DNA from: Thermogemmatispora aurantia
GTDB lineage: Bacteria; Chloroflexota; Ktedonobacteria; Ktedonobacterales; Ktedonobacteraceae
Length of the DNA stretch: 64,000 nucleotides
Assembly (NCBI RefSeq): GCF_008974285.1
Contig: NZ_BKZV01000001.1
Span: forward strand, 1,146,117 to 1,210,116
Direction of reading: 5' to 3'
The translations under genes were made by a program, and so were the position numbers. Positions 1 through 8,122 of this stretch are shown one piece after another. The notes under the pieces are model-generated. The model searched no databases. It had not been told where the DNA came from and was given only the letters and a program-made list of their open reading frames with translations. Positions within the stretch are counted from its first letter, which is position 1; every line of letters begins with the position of its first letter.

Positions 1-13
1 GGCCTTCCCCCCC

Positions 14-42
14 TTGCAAACCGCAAAGCTTTGTGCTATAGT
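14..42 (+). promoter_or_regulatory. Sigma70-type promoter of the leuS T-box transcript
   Basis: The -35 box TTGCAA (14-19) and the -10 box TATAGT (37-42) are separated by exactly 17 bp. Transcription should start near 49, just before the first T-box elements. This supports one transcript carrying the T-box leader, the embedded tRNA and leuS. Seen in sequence; the start site is inferred. Confidence 0.7.
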
Positions 43-297
43 AAAAGGGCAGCGGAAAGAGAATAAACCTGGCGATGAGCAGGAGTAGTAGGTCGCCAGA
101 CCCGTCCAGAGAGTAGCCGGCTGGTGCAAGGCTATACGGGATAACGACCGAACTCGCCTGTGAGCAACAGGTGCGAACACCTCGGGAGTCAGTAGCACCT
201 GTCGGTATGCCCGTTACAGCAATGAACGAGTGCCAGTCACCTGGCACTGCGGAGTGAAGAATTCTTGATGAGACGCTCATAAGCGTCTATTGCAGAT

Positions 298-370
298 GGG
301 CCTGTAGCACAGTTGGTAGCGCGCCTCTATGGCATGGAGGAGGTCAGGGGTTCGAGTCCCCTCAGGTCCA
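298..370 (+). tRNA. tRNA-Ala(GGC) embedded in the leuS T-box leader
   Basis: A full cloverleaf folds. The acceptor stem pairs 298-304 with 363-369. The D arm is 307-322, with one A-C mismatch. The anticodon stem is 324-328 with 336-340, with loop ATGGCAT and anticodon GGC at 331-333. The T arm is 346-362 with loop TTCGAGT. The discriminator is A370 and CCA is not encoded. The third acceptor pair is G300-U367, the G3-U70 pair that is the classic alanine identity element. It lies downstream of the T-box Stem I region and upstream of the antiterminator, on the same strand. If processed by RNase P and RNase Z it would cut the riboswitch in two. Confidence 0.93.
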
Positions 371-414
371 CTTCTCTTCAGCTCCGCAGTAAGCTACCGA
401 TGGTGATTGGAAAC

Positions 415-467
415 AGGGTGGTACCACGGAAAAACCTTTCGTCCCGAGCGGATGAAAGGTTTTTTTA
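415..467 (+). terminator. T-box antiterminator and intrinsic terminator
   Basis: The conserved T-box sequence (415-429) is followed by a terminator hairpin: arm 431-444 pairs with 450-463 around a CGAGC loop, and a run of T residues follows to 467. The T-box strand would compete with the 5' arm of this hairpin to form the antiterminator. This is the expression platform for leuS. Confidence 0.88.
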
Positions 468-812
468 TTGCTACGCTCACTCCCTACTGCATCGCTTATT
501 TCCTGGCCTGTCGCTGTCGCCTTTTGTCCTGCGTCTATGCTGCTGCAGCCTGCTCCGCCTTCGGCTGCCGCTCCCGCCTGGGCCACCGCCGTAGGCGCAG
601 GGCTACTCACTACAAGCCAGACAGCGCCCGACAGCCAGGGAGATAGAGAAAACCAGGTGAAGCAGCAGAATAAGCGCCTCCGCTCTCATGCGTGCGCCTC
701 GGGCTGGCTTCGGGAACCGATGACGATGTCGGCTCGCATTGCCTCTGCTTTCCTGCTGTTGGCCGCAGTGCCTGATCAGGTCCGACCGATTATCAGGGGA
801 GGGACACCTGCA
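468..812 (+). other. Untranslated stretch between T-box terminator and leuS
   Basis: About 345 bases separate the terminator from the leuS start. The leuS reading frame stays open through this stretch, but leucyl-tRNA synthetase homology begins only at the ATG at 813, which has its own ribosome binding site, so I regard this as leader. No further promoter or RNA family is recognisable. Confidence 0.5.
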
Positions 813-3287
813 ATGATCACGCGCACAAAATATGATCCAAAGGTAATTGAACCAAAATGGCAGACTCGCTGGGAGGAGGAGCAGATCTATCACGCGCCGG
901 ACGATTCGCCTAAGCCAAAATTCTATCATCTGGTGATGTTCCCCTACCCCTCCGGCGATCTGCATATGGGCCACTGGTACAACTATTCTCCGTTCGATGC
1001 CTATGGCCGCTTCATGCGCCGCCTGGGCTACAATGTTATGCAGCCCATCGGCTTCGATGCCTTCGGCCTGCCCGCCGAAAATGCCGCCATCAAGCGCGGC
1101 ATCCAGGCCCGCGATTGGACAATGGCCAACATCGAACGCATGCGCAAGCAGCTGCGCATGATGGGCGCTCAGTGGGACTGGCAGCGCGAGGTCGTAACCT
1201 GCCAGCCCGAGTACTATAAATGGACTCAGTGGCTCTTTCTGCAGTTCTATAAGCACGGCCTGGCCTATCGCACTCGCGCCCCCGCCAACTGGTGCCCCGG
1301 CTGCAACACGACCCTGGCTAATGAGCAGGTGCTGCCTAACGGCACGTGCGAACGCTGCGGCAGTACGGTGATCCGCAAGGAGATCGAGCAGTGGCTGCTG
1401 CGCATCACCAAATACGCCGAGGAGCTGCTGCGTTTCGATGGCATTGACTGGCCAGAGAAGACGGTCACGATGCAGCGCAACTGGATCGGACGCAGCGAGG
1501 GTGCGGAGATCCGTTTCTTCACCGAGATCGACGGCGAGCGCGTCGAGATCCCCGTCTTTACTACGCGCCCTGATACCGTCTATGGCGTCACCTTCTTTGT
1601 ACTGGCTCCGGAGCATCCGCTGGTCGAGCGCCTGACCACTCCCGAGCAGCGCGCCGCGGTCGAGGCTTATGTCGAGCGTACACGTCGCATGACAGAGATC
1701 GAGCGCCTGAGCACGGAGAAGGAAAAGACAGGCGTCTTCACCGGTGGCTACGTGATCAATCCTGTCAGCGGCGATCGCGTGCCGGTCTGGATCGCCGATT
1801 ATGTGCTGCTGAGCTACGGCTCGGGCGCCGTGATGGGTGTGCCCGCCCATGATCAGCGCGATTTCGAGTTTGCTCGTAAGTTTGGCCTGCCGATCCGTCA
1901 GGTGATCCTGCCCCCAGGCGAGGAGGAGAGCGATCCGGCAACCTGGAGCGAGGCGAAAACAGCCTATGGCACGATGATCAATTCCGGCCCCTTTACGGGC
2001 ACGCCCGCCGATCAGGCCATCCGCCGCGTGATTAGCTACCTGGAGGAGCAGGGCATTGGCCAGTCGAAGGTGACCTACCGCCTGCGCGATTGGCTGATCA
2101 GTCGCCAGCGCTATTGGGGCGCCCCGATCCCAATCATCTATTGTCCCAAGGATGGCACGGTTCCCGTTCCCGAGGATCAGCTGCCCGTTTACCTGCCTGA
2201 GCATGTTCAGTTCAAACCGACGGGCGAGTCTCCTCTGCGCTACGAACCAGCATTCCTGAATACGACCTGTCCCAAGTGCGGCGGCCCGGCAACGCGCGAG
2301 GTCGATACGATGGATACCTTCATTTGTTCGTCCTGGTACTTCCTGCGCTACGCCGACCCGCATAACGATAAGGAAGCCTGGAGCCAGGAGGCCATCCGTC
2401 GCTGGCTGCCGGTCGACCAGTATGTAGGTGGCGCTGAGCACGCCACTATGCACCTGCTGTACGCGCGCTTCTTCGTCAAGGCCCTGCGCGATATGGGCTA
2501 CCTGCATTTCGACGAGCCGTTCCTGCGCCTGTACCACCAGGGCATGGTGCTGGGAGCCGATGGCCAGAAGATGTCGAAGTCGCGCGGTAACGTCGAGGCC
2601 CCCGATAAGTATGTCGAGAAGTACGGCGCCGATACGGTGCGCTGCTACATGATGTTCATCGGCCCCTTCGATCAGGGTGGGAGCTTCAAGGCCGAGAACC
2701 TGGAAGGTGTCTGGCGCTTCCTGAATCGCGTCTGGAACCTGGTGACGGAGAGCTGGGTCAGCGGCACCGTCAGCGAGGAGGAGAACGAGGCCACCCGCGC
2801 CATCGAGCGCCTGCGCCATAAGACGATCAAGCGCGTCACCGAGGACCTGCATCACTTCCGCTTCAATACAGCCCTGGCCGCGCTGATGGAGATGAACAAT
2901 GCCCTGATCAAGCAGCAGCACGAGCCGGTCGCCCGCACCGCGGCCTATCGCCAGGCCCTGGAGACTATGATGCACCTGCTGGCTCCAATGGCTCCTCACA
3001 TCACCGAGGAGCTGTGGGAAATGACCGGCCACCAGGGCAGCATTCACCTGACCGACTGGCCTCAATACGATGAGGCTCTGACACACGATGAGACCTTCAC
3101 ACTGGTGGTACAGGTCAACGGACGCGTGCGCGAACGGCTGGAGATACCAGTCGAGACGCCCGAGGAGGAGATCCGTCAGCTGGTGCTGAGCAACCCGCGC
3201 GTGGCCGCCTACATCGGCGAGGCCTCCGTGGAGAAGTTCATCTACGTGCCTGGCCGCATAGCAAACGTGGTCACGCGCCACGCTTAG
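813..3287 (+). CDS. leuS: Leucyl-tRNA synthetase
   Basis: Cytoplasmic class Ia aminoacyl-tRNA synthetase that attaches leucine to tRNA-Leu; 824 residues, normal for bacterial LeuRS. The start at 813 is chosen because AGGGGAGGGA lies just upstream (795-804) and the protein begins with the family-typical MITRTKYDPKVIEPKWQ. The HIGH-type signature is HMGH (residues 51-54). The CP1 editing domain carries the threonine-rich TTRPDT motif near residue 250. The KMSKS loop is at 586-590, followed by the anticodon-binding domain and a short C-terminal domain. The upstream T-box with a CUC specifier fits regulation by uncharged tRNA-Leu. A terminator follows at 3499. Confidence 0.97.
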   Translation: MITRTKYDPKVIEPKWQTRWEEEQIYHAPDDSPKPKFYHLVMFPYPSGDLHMGHWYNYSPFDAYGRFMRRLGYNVMQPIGFDAFGLPAENAAIKRGIQARDWTMANIERMRKQLRMMGAQWDWQREVVTCQPEYYKWTQWLFLQFYKHGLAYRTRAPANWCPGCNTTLANEQVLPNGTCERCGSTVIRKEIEQWLLRITKYAEELLRFDGIDWPEKTVTMQRNWIGRSEGAEIRFFTEIDGERVEIPVFTTRPDTVYGVTFFVLAPEHPLVERLTTPEQRAAVEAYVERTRRMTEIERLSTEKEKTGVFTGGYVINPVSGDRVPVWIADYVLLSYGSGAVMGVPAHDQRDFEFARKFGLPIRQVILPPGEEESDPATWSEAKTAYGTMINSGPFTGTPADQAIRRVISYLEEQGIGQSKVTYRLRDWLISRQRYWGAPIPIIYCPKDGTVPVPEDQLPVYLPEHVQFKPTGESPLRYEPAFLNTTCPKCGGPATREVDTMDTFICSSWYFLRYADPHNDKEAWSQEAIRRWLPVDQYVGGAEHATMHLLYARFFVKALRDMGYLHFDEPFLRLYHQGMVLGADGQKMSKSRGNVEAPDKYVEKYGADTVRCYMMFIGPFDQGGSFKAENLEGVWRFLNRVWNLVTESWVSGTVSEEENEATRAIERLRHKTIKRVTEDLHHFRFNTALAALMEMNNALIKQQHEPVARTAAYRQALETMMHLLAPMAPHITEELWEMTGHQGSIHLTDWPQYDEALTHDETFTLVVQVNGRVRERLEIPVETPEEEIRQLVLSNPRVAAYIGEASVEKFIYVPGRIANVVTRHA

Positions 3288-3874
3288 ACCCCGGCTCAGG
3301 CAGCGTGCTGCTCGTAGTCGAGCGAGCGCCATAACTATTGATATTGATAGCCTTTGAGGCCTCTGCCACGGTCGCCTAAGCCGCAGCGCGCACTCAGGCC
3401 CAGCCAGCAGAGCCAACGATGGAAGAAGGCTGGAGGCTGGTGCCTTGATCTTCTTTCACAGCGGCAAAGGCAAGCACCGGGCAACCAATCAGCCTACCGA
3501 TGGCCGTGATGTCCAAACCGGCATCACGGCCATCTTTTCCTGGGAGCCTCTTTTTGACCGTTTCCCCAACTTTCCCTATTCCTCTGACCTATGATCTGAC
3601 AGACGGTAGAGAGCTTCAGAGCACTTGAGAGGCCTACAGAGACACTACACAACCTCAACCAGAGGCCGAAAGCCCAGCCATTGTCATGGGGAAAGAAATG
3701 TGCTAAACTAGTATGGCCGCTGTGACAAAACGCCCTGGAGCCATCTGGGCTGATATATCTGCTTTCACCAACGCACCTCAACAATATCGCATTGGCGATA
3801 CATAGAGTTTGGTTGCACCGACCAGGGCTAATAAAGTGGTACATTAATTCAGGAAAGGAAGCGTTTCTGAATCG
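3288..3874. other. Intergenic region leuS-speD
   Basis: It holds the leuS terminator (3499-3538) and presumably the speD promoter. No convincing -35/-10 pair stands out before speD. No conserved coding sequence is visible; open frames here are short and have no recognisable protein character. Confidence 0.5.
3499..3538 (+). terminator. Intrinsic terminator after leuS
   Basis: The arm GATGGCCGTGATG (3499-3511) pairs perfectly with CATCACGGCCATC (3522-3534), 13 bp with a 10-nt loop, followed by TTTTCC. It lies about 210 bp after the leuS stop codon. Confidence 0.85.
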
Positions 3875-4237
3875 ATGGCACCCCCTCCGGTTGGAAAGCA
3901 CATCTTGTCGGAGCTGTATTCGTGCGACAAGAACCTGATGGCTCAGCTGGATAGCGAGAAGCTGCGTGCAGCCGTCTCTAGGATGACGAAAGAGCACAAT
4001 CTCACGCAATTGGGAGCTTTTTGTCATCAGTTCGATGGGGGCGGTATCACCTGCCTGATCGCCCTGGCTGAGTCTCATATTGCTATCCATACCTGGCCAG
4101 AACTAGGCTACGCGACGCTGGAAGTCTACATCTGCAACTACCAGCGGGATAACTCCGACGCCGCTGAACGCATCCACGCCGCGCTCGTCTCGTTCTTCGA
4201 GCCAGGTAAAGTCGAAACTCGCCGGCTCGCCCGCTAA
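3875..4237 (+). CDS. speD: S-adenosylmethionine decarboxylase proenzyme, small prokaryotic type
   Basis: Makes decarboxylated S-adenosylmethionine, the aminopropyl donor for polyamine synthesis. At 120 residues it matches the short Thermotoga/Bacillus-type (class 1B) SpeD. The self-cleavage site is in AESHIAIHTWPE: cleavage between Glu66 and Ser67 would convert Ser67 to the pyruvoyl cofactor. His72 and Cys87 are the other expected catalytic residues. The N-terminus (GKHILSELYSCD) is typical. AGGAAAGG lies about 13 bases before the ATG, a rather long spacing. It converges on a speE-like gene across a shared terminator, so the two genes supply consecutive steps of one pathway. Confidence 0.95.
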   Translation: MAPPPVGKHILSELYSCDKNLMAQLDSEKLRAAVSRMTKEHNLTQLGAFCHQFDGGGITCLIALAESHIAIHTWPELGYATLEVYICNYQRDNSDAAERIHAALVSFFEPGKVETRRLAR

Positions 4238-4404
4238 TTCCGCCCTCCGCTCATCCACCAAACCTGTCCGCCTGCCCGCTATCCACCTGCCTGTCCGCAG
4301 GGACGGGTCGTCGCGAAGGTGAGAGAGAGGAAGGGAGGAGGAAGGAAAGGGAACGAGAGGAGGATGGAGAACATCCCTGTGGGTGGGGTCGGCTCCTCGG
4401 CGCA

Positions 4405-4470
4405 GAAAACGCTCACGGCCATGCCCCGCGCCGAAGCTGAGCGGGGCATGGCTCAGGTGGGCGTTTTTTC
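4405..4470. terminator. Bidirectional terminator between speD and speE-like gene
   Basis: The outer stem GAAAACGC (4405-4412) pairs with GCGTTTTTTC (4461-4470) and the inner stem ATGCCCCGC (4421-4429) with GCGGGGCAT (4441-4449). T-runs appear on both strands, so it can stop both convergent transcripts. It abuts the speE stop codon. Confidence 0.85.
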
Positions 4471-5402
4471 TATTCCACCACCAGAACGCGGTCGTCACGA
4501 ATGATCATGCCAACGTTCGGGTCCTCAATAGCCTCCCGCACGTACTTGGGCAGGGCAAACATGTGTTGGTGCGACTCAACATCATAAAATTTGAGATTGG
4601 TGCACCCCCGCTCTCGCAGGGTGGCCGCGATGACCTCCGGCGTAAAGCGCGCCGCGATATCTTCGTCACTGGCCACCGCAAAGCCCCAGGGCAGACCGAA
4701 GAAGGTAACCATCGCCTGATAGGAAAACACCGATTTGAAGCACTGCTTCAGGGTCTTGATGATGGAGGCATGCGCCTCACAAACTCCAATGTCGGTCGCC
4801 TCGGCCTGCATGCCAAAAGTCCCCCCCGGATTGAGACGAGACTTGGCCAGCTTGAAGAATTCGCTAGTGAAGAGCAGAGCCGCTGGTCCGCCCTCCAACG
4901 GGTCAGTGGCATCCACAATGACGCTGTCAAAGGTCTCGCTGGTCTTCTCTAGATAACCCCGCGCGTCAGCATGCACCAGCTCCACTCGTGGATCATCAAA
5001 GGCCCCCTGATGCCAGTCACCAAGATGCTCCCTGGCCAGGGCTACCAGCGTGTCGTCAATATCTACCATCACAACACGCTCGACGGTGTTATGCCTCAGC
5101 ACCTCCCGCAACGTGGCTCCCTCTCCCCCTCCGACAATGAAGACTTTCTTGGGCTGCCGGTGCGCTACCAGAACTGGATGAATGAGCGCTTCGTGATAGA
5201 TATGCTCGTCGAGAGCCGAGGATTGCGGAATGCCGTCCAGAAAGAGTGCTCGCCCAAAGCCAATAGTGTCCAGGATCAGAATCTCCTGATACGGCGACTT
5301 GGTGGCAACAACCGTCTTGAGCACGCGGTACATGTTGGCACGCGTGCCCCCGCGGAAATCTATGAGCCAGTTCTGTGCCTGCATCTGCTTCATCAAATGC
5401 AT
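4470..5402 (-). CDS. speE: Spermidine synthase-family aminopropyltransferase
   Basis: Transfers an aminopropyl group from decarboxylated SAM to a polyamine acceptor in the cytoplasm; 310 residues. Landmarks are YHE (69-71), the nucleotide-binding loop GGGEGATLRE (91-100), an acidic residue after VMVD, and the catalytic DATDP (164-168). A GGGEG loop rather than GGGDGG, and the later NPGGTFGMQA segment, resemble Thermus-type agmatine/triamine aminopropyltransferases and thermospermine synthases more than E. coli SpeE. The acceptor (putrescine, agmatine or a longer amine) cannot be settled from sequence alone. The convergent speD supplies the donor substrate. Confidence 0.9.
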   Translation of the reverse strand: MHLMKQMQAQNWLIDFRGGTRANMYRVLKTVVATKSPYQEILILDTIGFGRALFLDGIPQSSALDEHIYHEALIHPVLVAHRQPKKVFIVGGGEGATLREVLRHNTVERVVMVDIDDTLVALAREHLGDWHQGAFDDPRVELVHADARGYLEKTSETFDSVIVDATDPLEGGPAALLFTSEFFKLAKSRLNPGGTFGMQAEATDIGVCEAHASIIKTLKQCFKSVFSYQAMVTFFGLPWGFAVASDEDIAARFTPEVIAATLRERGCTNLKFYDVESHQHMFALPKYVREAIEDPNVGMIIRDDRVLVVE

Positions 5403-6036
5403 AATTCACCCCTCAACTTCCTAAGATATTGTGAGATAAAAAGTATAGAGGAGAGGATCTGATAAAAAGAAGTGAAGTGCGGCTTGAAGCCACTCCTCGC
5501 TCCCAAGCTGTTCCAGTCCCGGCAACTATTATAGCATATTCATGCCCCTCTGCCTCTGCTATTCTGCACTTCCTACCACGGTCCTGCCTGCCTCATCGCC
5601 CTGCTCGCTTATCACCCAGCAGCCAGGCGGGAGAAGTGCCCCTGCTGGACCCATTCGCTGCACAGAGCGCCGCCAGAGATGGAACCTGTGCGGGGCCTCA
5701 ATCGTAATAAGAGCGAGAACCGCCAGAGGTCACCCGGCGCGCCGCTTGGGCGCTCCCGGGCCAAGGGACAGAGAGCCGCGCCTGCTATCTCCGCTCTCCC
5801 TTGCTGCGGAGGAAATGCCAAAGTGAGGGATGGAAAGCGTTACTATAAAATGAGAGGACTTGTGCAGAGGCCCAGGTCTCGCCTTATTTGAACGTTGACT
5901 GTCTGCTGCTCTTCTCTCGCTATAATTGATGAGTAACAGCAGTCACCGCACCTGCACAACATGGGCAAAGTGGGATAGAGGCCCGGCAAGTGAGTGAGTG
6001 AGCGAGCGAGCGATTGAACGTGAGGACAGAGAGAGC
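5403..6036. other. Intergenic region upstream of a small conserved gene
   Basis: A perfect -10 box TATAAT lies at 5921-5926 on the plus strand. The nearest -35-like TTGACT (5895-5900) is 20 bp away, longer than ideal. The resulting leader of about 100 nt to the ATG at 6037 includes a tetranucleotide array (5990-6013). The speE promoter must also lie at the left end. No coding sequence is recognisable in 5477-5890. Confidence 0.45.
5990..6013 (+). repeat. Tetranucleotide array (GTGA)3(GCGA)3
   Basis: Six perfect 4-bp units, three GTGA then three GCGA, lie 24 bases before the ATG at 6037 of the small gene. It is in the predicted 5' leader. The GTG units could act as alternative starts in different frames. 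A change in unit number would alter spacing or frame of such starts. Confidence 0.8.
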
Positions 6037-6273
6037 ATGATGAATCCACGGATCGATGAGGAACGGCAACCTGAAACACCGTGCGACACGACGCTCAGCC
6101 AGCTGACCGACGAGGGCGAAGTGCTGATGCGCCAGGGCTTTACTGAGGATGAGGTCACGTCCCTGCTCTGGCTGCGCCAGTGGTATCAGAGCGGGGGAAG
6201 CGATCGTATGGAGATCGTCCGTCGCCTGGAGTTTATCAGAATGCTGTTCCTCCAGGGCAAAATCGAGTTGTAG
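6037..6273 (+). CDS. Small conserved-looking hypothetical protein, 78 residues
   Basis: Not recognised. I chose the ATG at 6037 (a second ATG follows at once) because GAGGACAGAGAGAG precedes it; an earlier GTG at 5998 in the same frame would add 13 residues derived from the tetranucleotide array. The protein is charged and helical with no signal peptide, membrane segment or cysteine cluster. The central part (LMRQGFTEDEVTSLLWLRQW) and the tail (IVRRLEFIRMLFLQGKIEL) look like two amphipathic helices. It stands alone between divergent speE and the ArsA-type gene. Coding character is credible; function is unknown. Confidence 0.6.
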   Translation: MMNPRIDEERQPETPCDTTLSQLTDEGEVLMRQGFTEDEVTSLLWLRQWYQSGGSDRMEIVRRLEFIRMLFLQGKIEL

Positions 6274-6663
6274 TAGCTTATTTCGTCCGCCTGTCCACCC
6301 GAGACGCGCTCAGACGCGCCTCGCTGCCACCTTCCCCTCCCGGCAGGCAGGCCCGAGGGTACGAGGGTAGCGATGCGGTGACCGCGTCAGAGGGAAGGGC
6401 AGGCGCGTGACGATAGAGGCCTTTTTTCCGGCGAGTTGGCTGCCTGTTTGTTTTTGCGGCTGCCTGCTCGCCGTCTTACTTCCTTCTCCCGTATCTCCTT
6501 CTAACTTGGCCCCGCCGCCTAACGTAGTAATTGCTGAAACAGAAAAAAGGCCGTCTGACCAGGCGCCGCCTTCTAGAATAGATACCTCGCGCCGCCAGAC
6601 TGTGCCTTTGAGAGCATATAATAAGGACAGCACATCCGACGAGGGAAGATAAGGTTTTCTCCT
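6274..6663 (+). other. Intergenic region with promoter for the ArsA-type gene
   Basis: A perfect TATAAT (6617-6622) lies 42 bases before the ATG at 6664, with no good -35 at 17-18 bp. A start near 6629 would give a leader of about 35 nt. An 81-codon open frame at 6407-6652 has no protein-like character and I do not call it. Nothing else is evident. Confidence 0.5.
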
Positions 6664-7857
6664 ATGCGAATGATTCTCTATCTCGGCAAAGGTGGCGTGG
6701 GGAAAACGACGGTGGCTGCCGCTACCGCTGTACGCTCAGCCCAGCTCGGCAAACGGACGCTAGTGGTGAGTACCGACCTGGCCCATAGCCTCGCCGATTG
6801 CCTGAAACAGCCTCTGACCTCGGAACCGAGCGAGCTAGCTCCCCAATTGTGGGCCCAGGAGGTGAATGTGCTCGACGAGATGCGACGCAGTTGGGGGAAA
6901 CTGCAGAGCACGCTGAGCACTCTCCTGCGCGCTCAGGGCCTGAACAGTATCATGGCCGAGGAGCTGGCTCTGATCCCCGGCATGGATGAAATTGTTAGCT
7001 TGCTTAATATCTACCGCAATGCCCGCGACGGCGCTTTTGAGGTGGTGGTGATCGATGCCGCCCCCACTGGCGAGACGGTACGCCTGCTGAGCATGCCCGA
7101 TACCTTCCAGTGGTATGCCGGGCGCATCGCCGGCCTGCAAAGCACTACGCTTAATCTGGCCCGCCCCTTGATTAAAGCTTTCCTTCCATCGGCAGAGGTC
7201 TTGGATGCCATCCAGTTGCTCAGCGAGCGCGTCAACGCCCTCCGCAATGTGCTGAGCGATCCCTCTGTTAGCTCTTATCGCCCAGTCGTGAACCCAGAAC
7301 GTATGGTGATCAAGGAGGCGCTGCGCGCAGAAACCTATCTCGCTCTCTTCGGCTATCCCATCGACGGCGTGGTCTGTAATCGCGTCTTACCACCCGGTCC
7401 CTACCAGGATCAGTTTATGCAGCAGATGTATCAGAGTCAGGAGAAGCTTCGCCGCCACATCCAGCAGACCTTCGCCCCCTTACCTGTCTGGGAGGCCCCT
7501 TACTACGCCCAGGAACCCCTCGGTATCGAGCGTCTGGCCGAGCTGGCCCAGGCTATCTTCGGTGAACAGGACCCGACGCAGGTCTTTTATCGCGGGCCTG
7601 TTCAGGAGGTTATTGAACAGGATGGCCATTACGTCCTGCGCCTTCCTCTTCCTCACGTCGAGCTGGAGAAGGTGCTGATGACGAAAAAAGGAGATGAGAT
7701 GATCATCGAGATCGGCAATTTCAAGCGCGATATCCCCCTGCCCGCTGTTCTGGCTAGCCAGGAGGCAACGGTGGCACGCTTTGTCGATAAGGCCCTGGAG
7801 ATCCACTTTGCACCGCCCGTCAGCCAGCCGGAGTCGGAGCACGAGAAATCGGCCTGA
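6664..7857 (+). CDS. ArsA/Get3-family ATPase with C-terminal HSP20-like domain
   Basis: Soluble P-loop ATPase of the arsenite-translocating/tail-anchored-protein-targeting family; 397 residues. The N-terminal deviant Walker A is GKGGVGKTT (8-16). The switch I-like motif is STDLAHS (36-42), with Leu where the family usually has Pro. The A-loop is DAAPTGET, starting at Asp131. Residues about 316-385 (LRLPLPHVELEKVLMTKKG onward) form a small beta-rich domain of the kind annotated as ArsA HSP20-like. No arsenic resistance gene is adjacent, and no conserved metal-binding cysteine cluster was seen, so an arsenite pump role is doubtful. A membrane-protein chaperone or scaffold role is inference. Confidence 0.88.
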   Translation: MRMILYLGKGGVGKTTVAAATAVRSAQLGKRTLVVSTDLAHSLADCLKQPLTSEPSELAPQLWAQEVNVLDEMRRSWGKLQSTLSTLLRAQGLNSIMAEELALIPGMDEIVSLLNIYRNARDGAFEVVVIDAAPTGETVRLLSMPDTFQWYAGRIAGLQSTTLNLARPLIKAFLPSAEVLDAIQLLSERVNALRNVLSDPSVSSYRPVVNPERMVIKEALRAETYLALFGYPIDGVVCNRVLPPGPYQDQFMQQMYQSQEKLRRHIQQTFAPLPVWEAPYYAQEPLGIERLAELAQAIFGEQDPTQVFYRGPVQEVIEQDGHYVLRLPLPHVELEKVLMTKKGDEMIIEIGNFKRDIPLPAVLASQEATVARFVDKALEIHFAPPVSQPESEHEKSA

Positions 7858-8122
7858 GTGGAGTCATCATCTTCGTTCGTTCTCTCGCCCGCTCAGGCCA
7901 AGCCCGGCCTGCCAGGTCAAGGTTACAGCGGGTCGGCTGGCCCCTGCTTTGGTCACTTATGCGCGCCCGCTTGCTCTTCGGCAGCGGGCTGCCTTCCACT
8001 CCGACCTACCAGCGACACAAGCGTTGCTCATTGCGAACAATCTACTCGTACCTACCCGGCGCTAACGGCTGGCTAGAGCAGCAAGGCTTGAAGCCAAGCC
8101 ACCAGAGAAAGGTGAAAGGACA

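Larger units (their letters stand above)
60..467 (+). promoter_or_regulatory. T-box leader (Leu specifier) controlling leuS, split by a tRNA gene
   Basis: Stem I landmarks occur in the expected order: the AGAGAG bulge (108-113), the distal-loop motif GGTGCAAG (123-130), and the specifier loop GAACTCG (150-156) with codon CTC at 153-155, a leucine codon. A T-box sequence AGGGTGGTACCACGG (415-429) follows, then a terminator. The bulge UGGU can pair with an uncharged ACCA 3' end, which fits tRNA-Leu (discriminator A). Uncharged tRNA-Leu should stabilise the antiterminator and allow leuS expression. The oddity is that the 298-370 segment between the two halves is a full tRNA-Ala, making the leader about 400 nt long. 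T-box identity is strong from motifs; the effect of the inserted tRNA is unknown. Confidence 0.88.

Noticed and set aside
603..3416. A 937-codon open frame on the minus strand opposite leuS
   Set aside because: It mirrors the strong codon bias of leuS; the translation is Gln/His/Ala-rich with no domain, and leuS is certain.
4383..4952. Plus-strand frames opposite the speE-like gene
   Set aside because: They overlap the terminator and a well-conserved enzyme and show no domain character.
6407..6652. 81-codon plus-strand frame with a hydrophobic start
   Set aside because: GTG start without a ribosome binding site, Pro/Ser-rich tail, and it overlaps the -10 box of the next gene.
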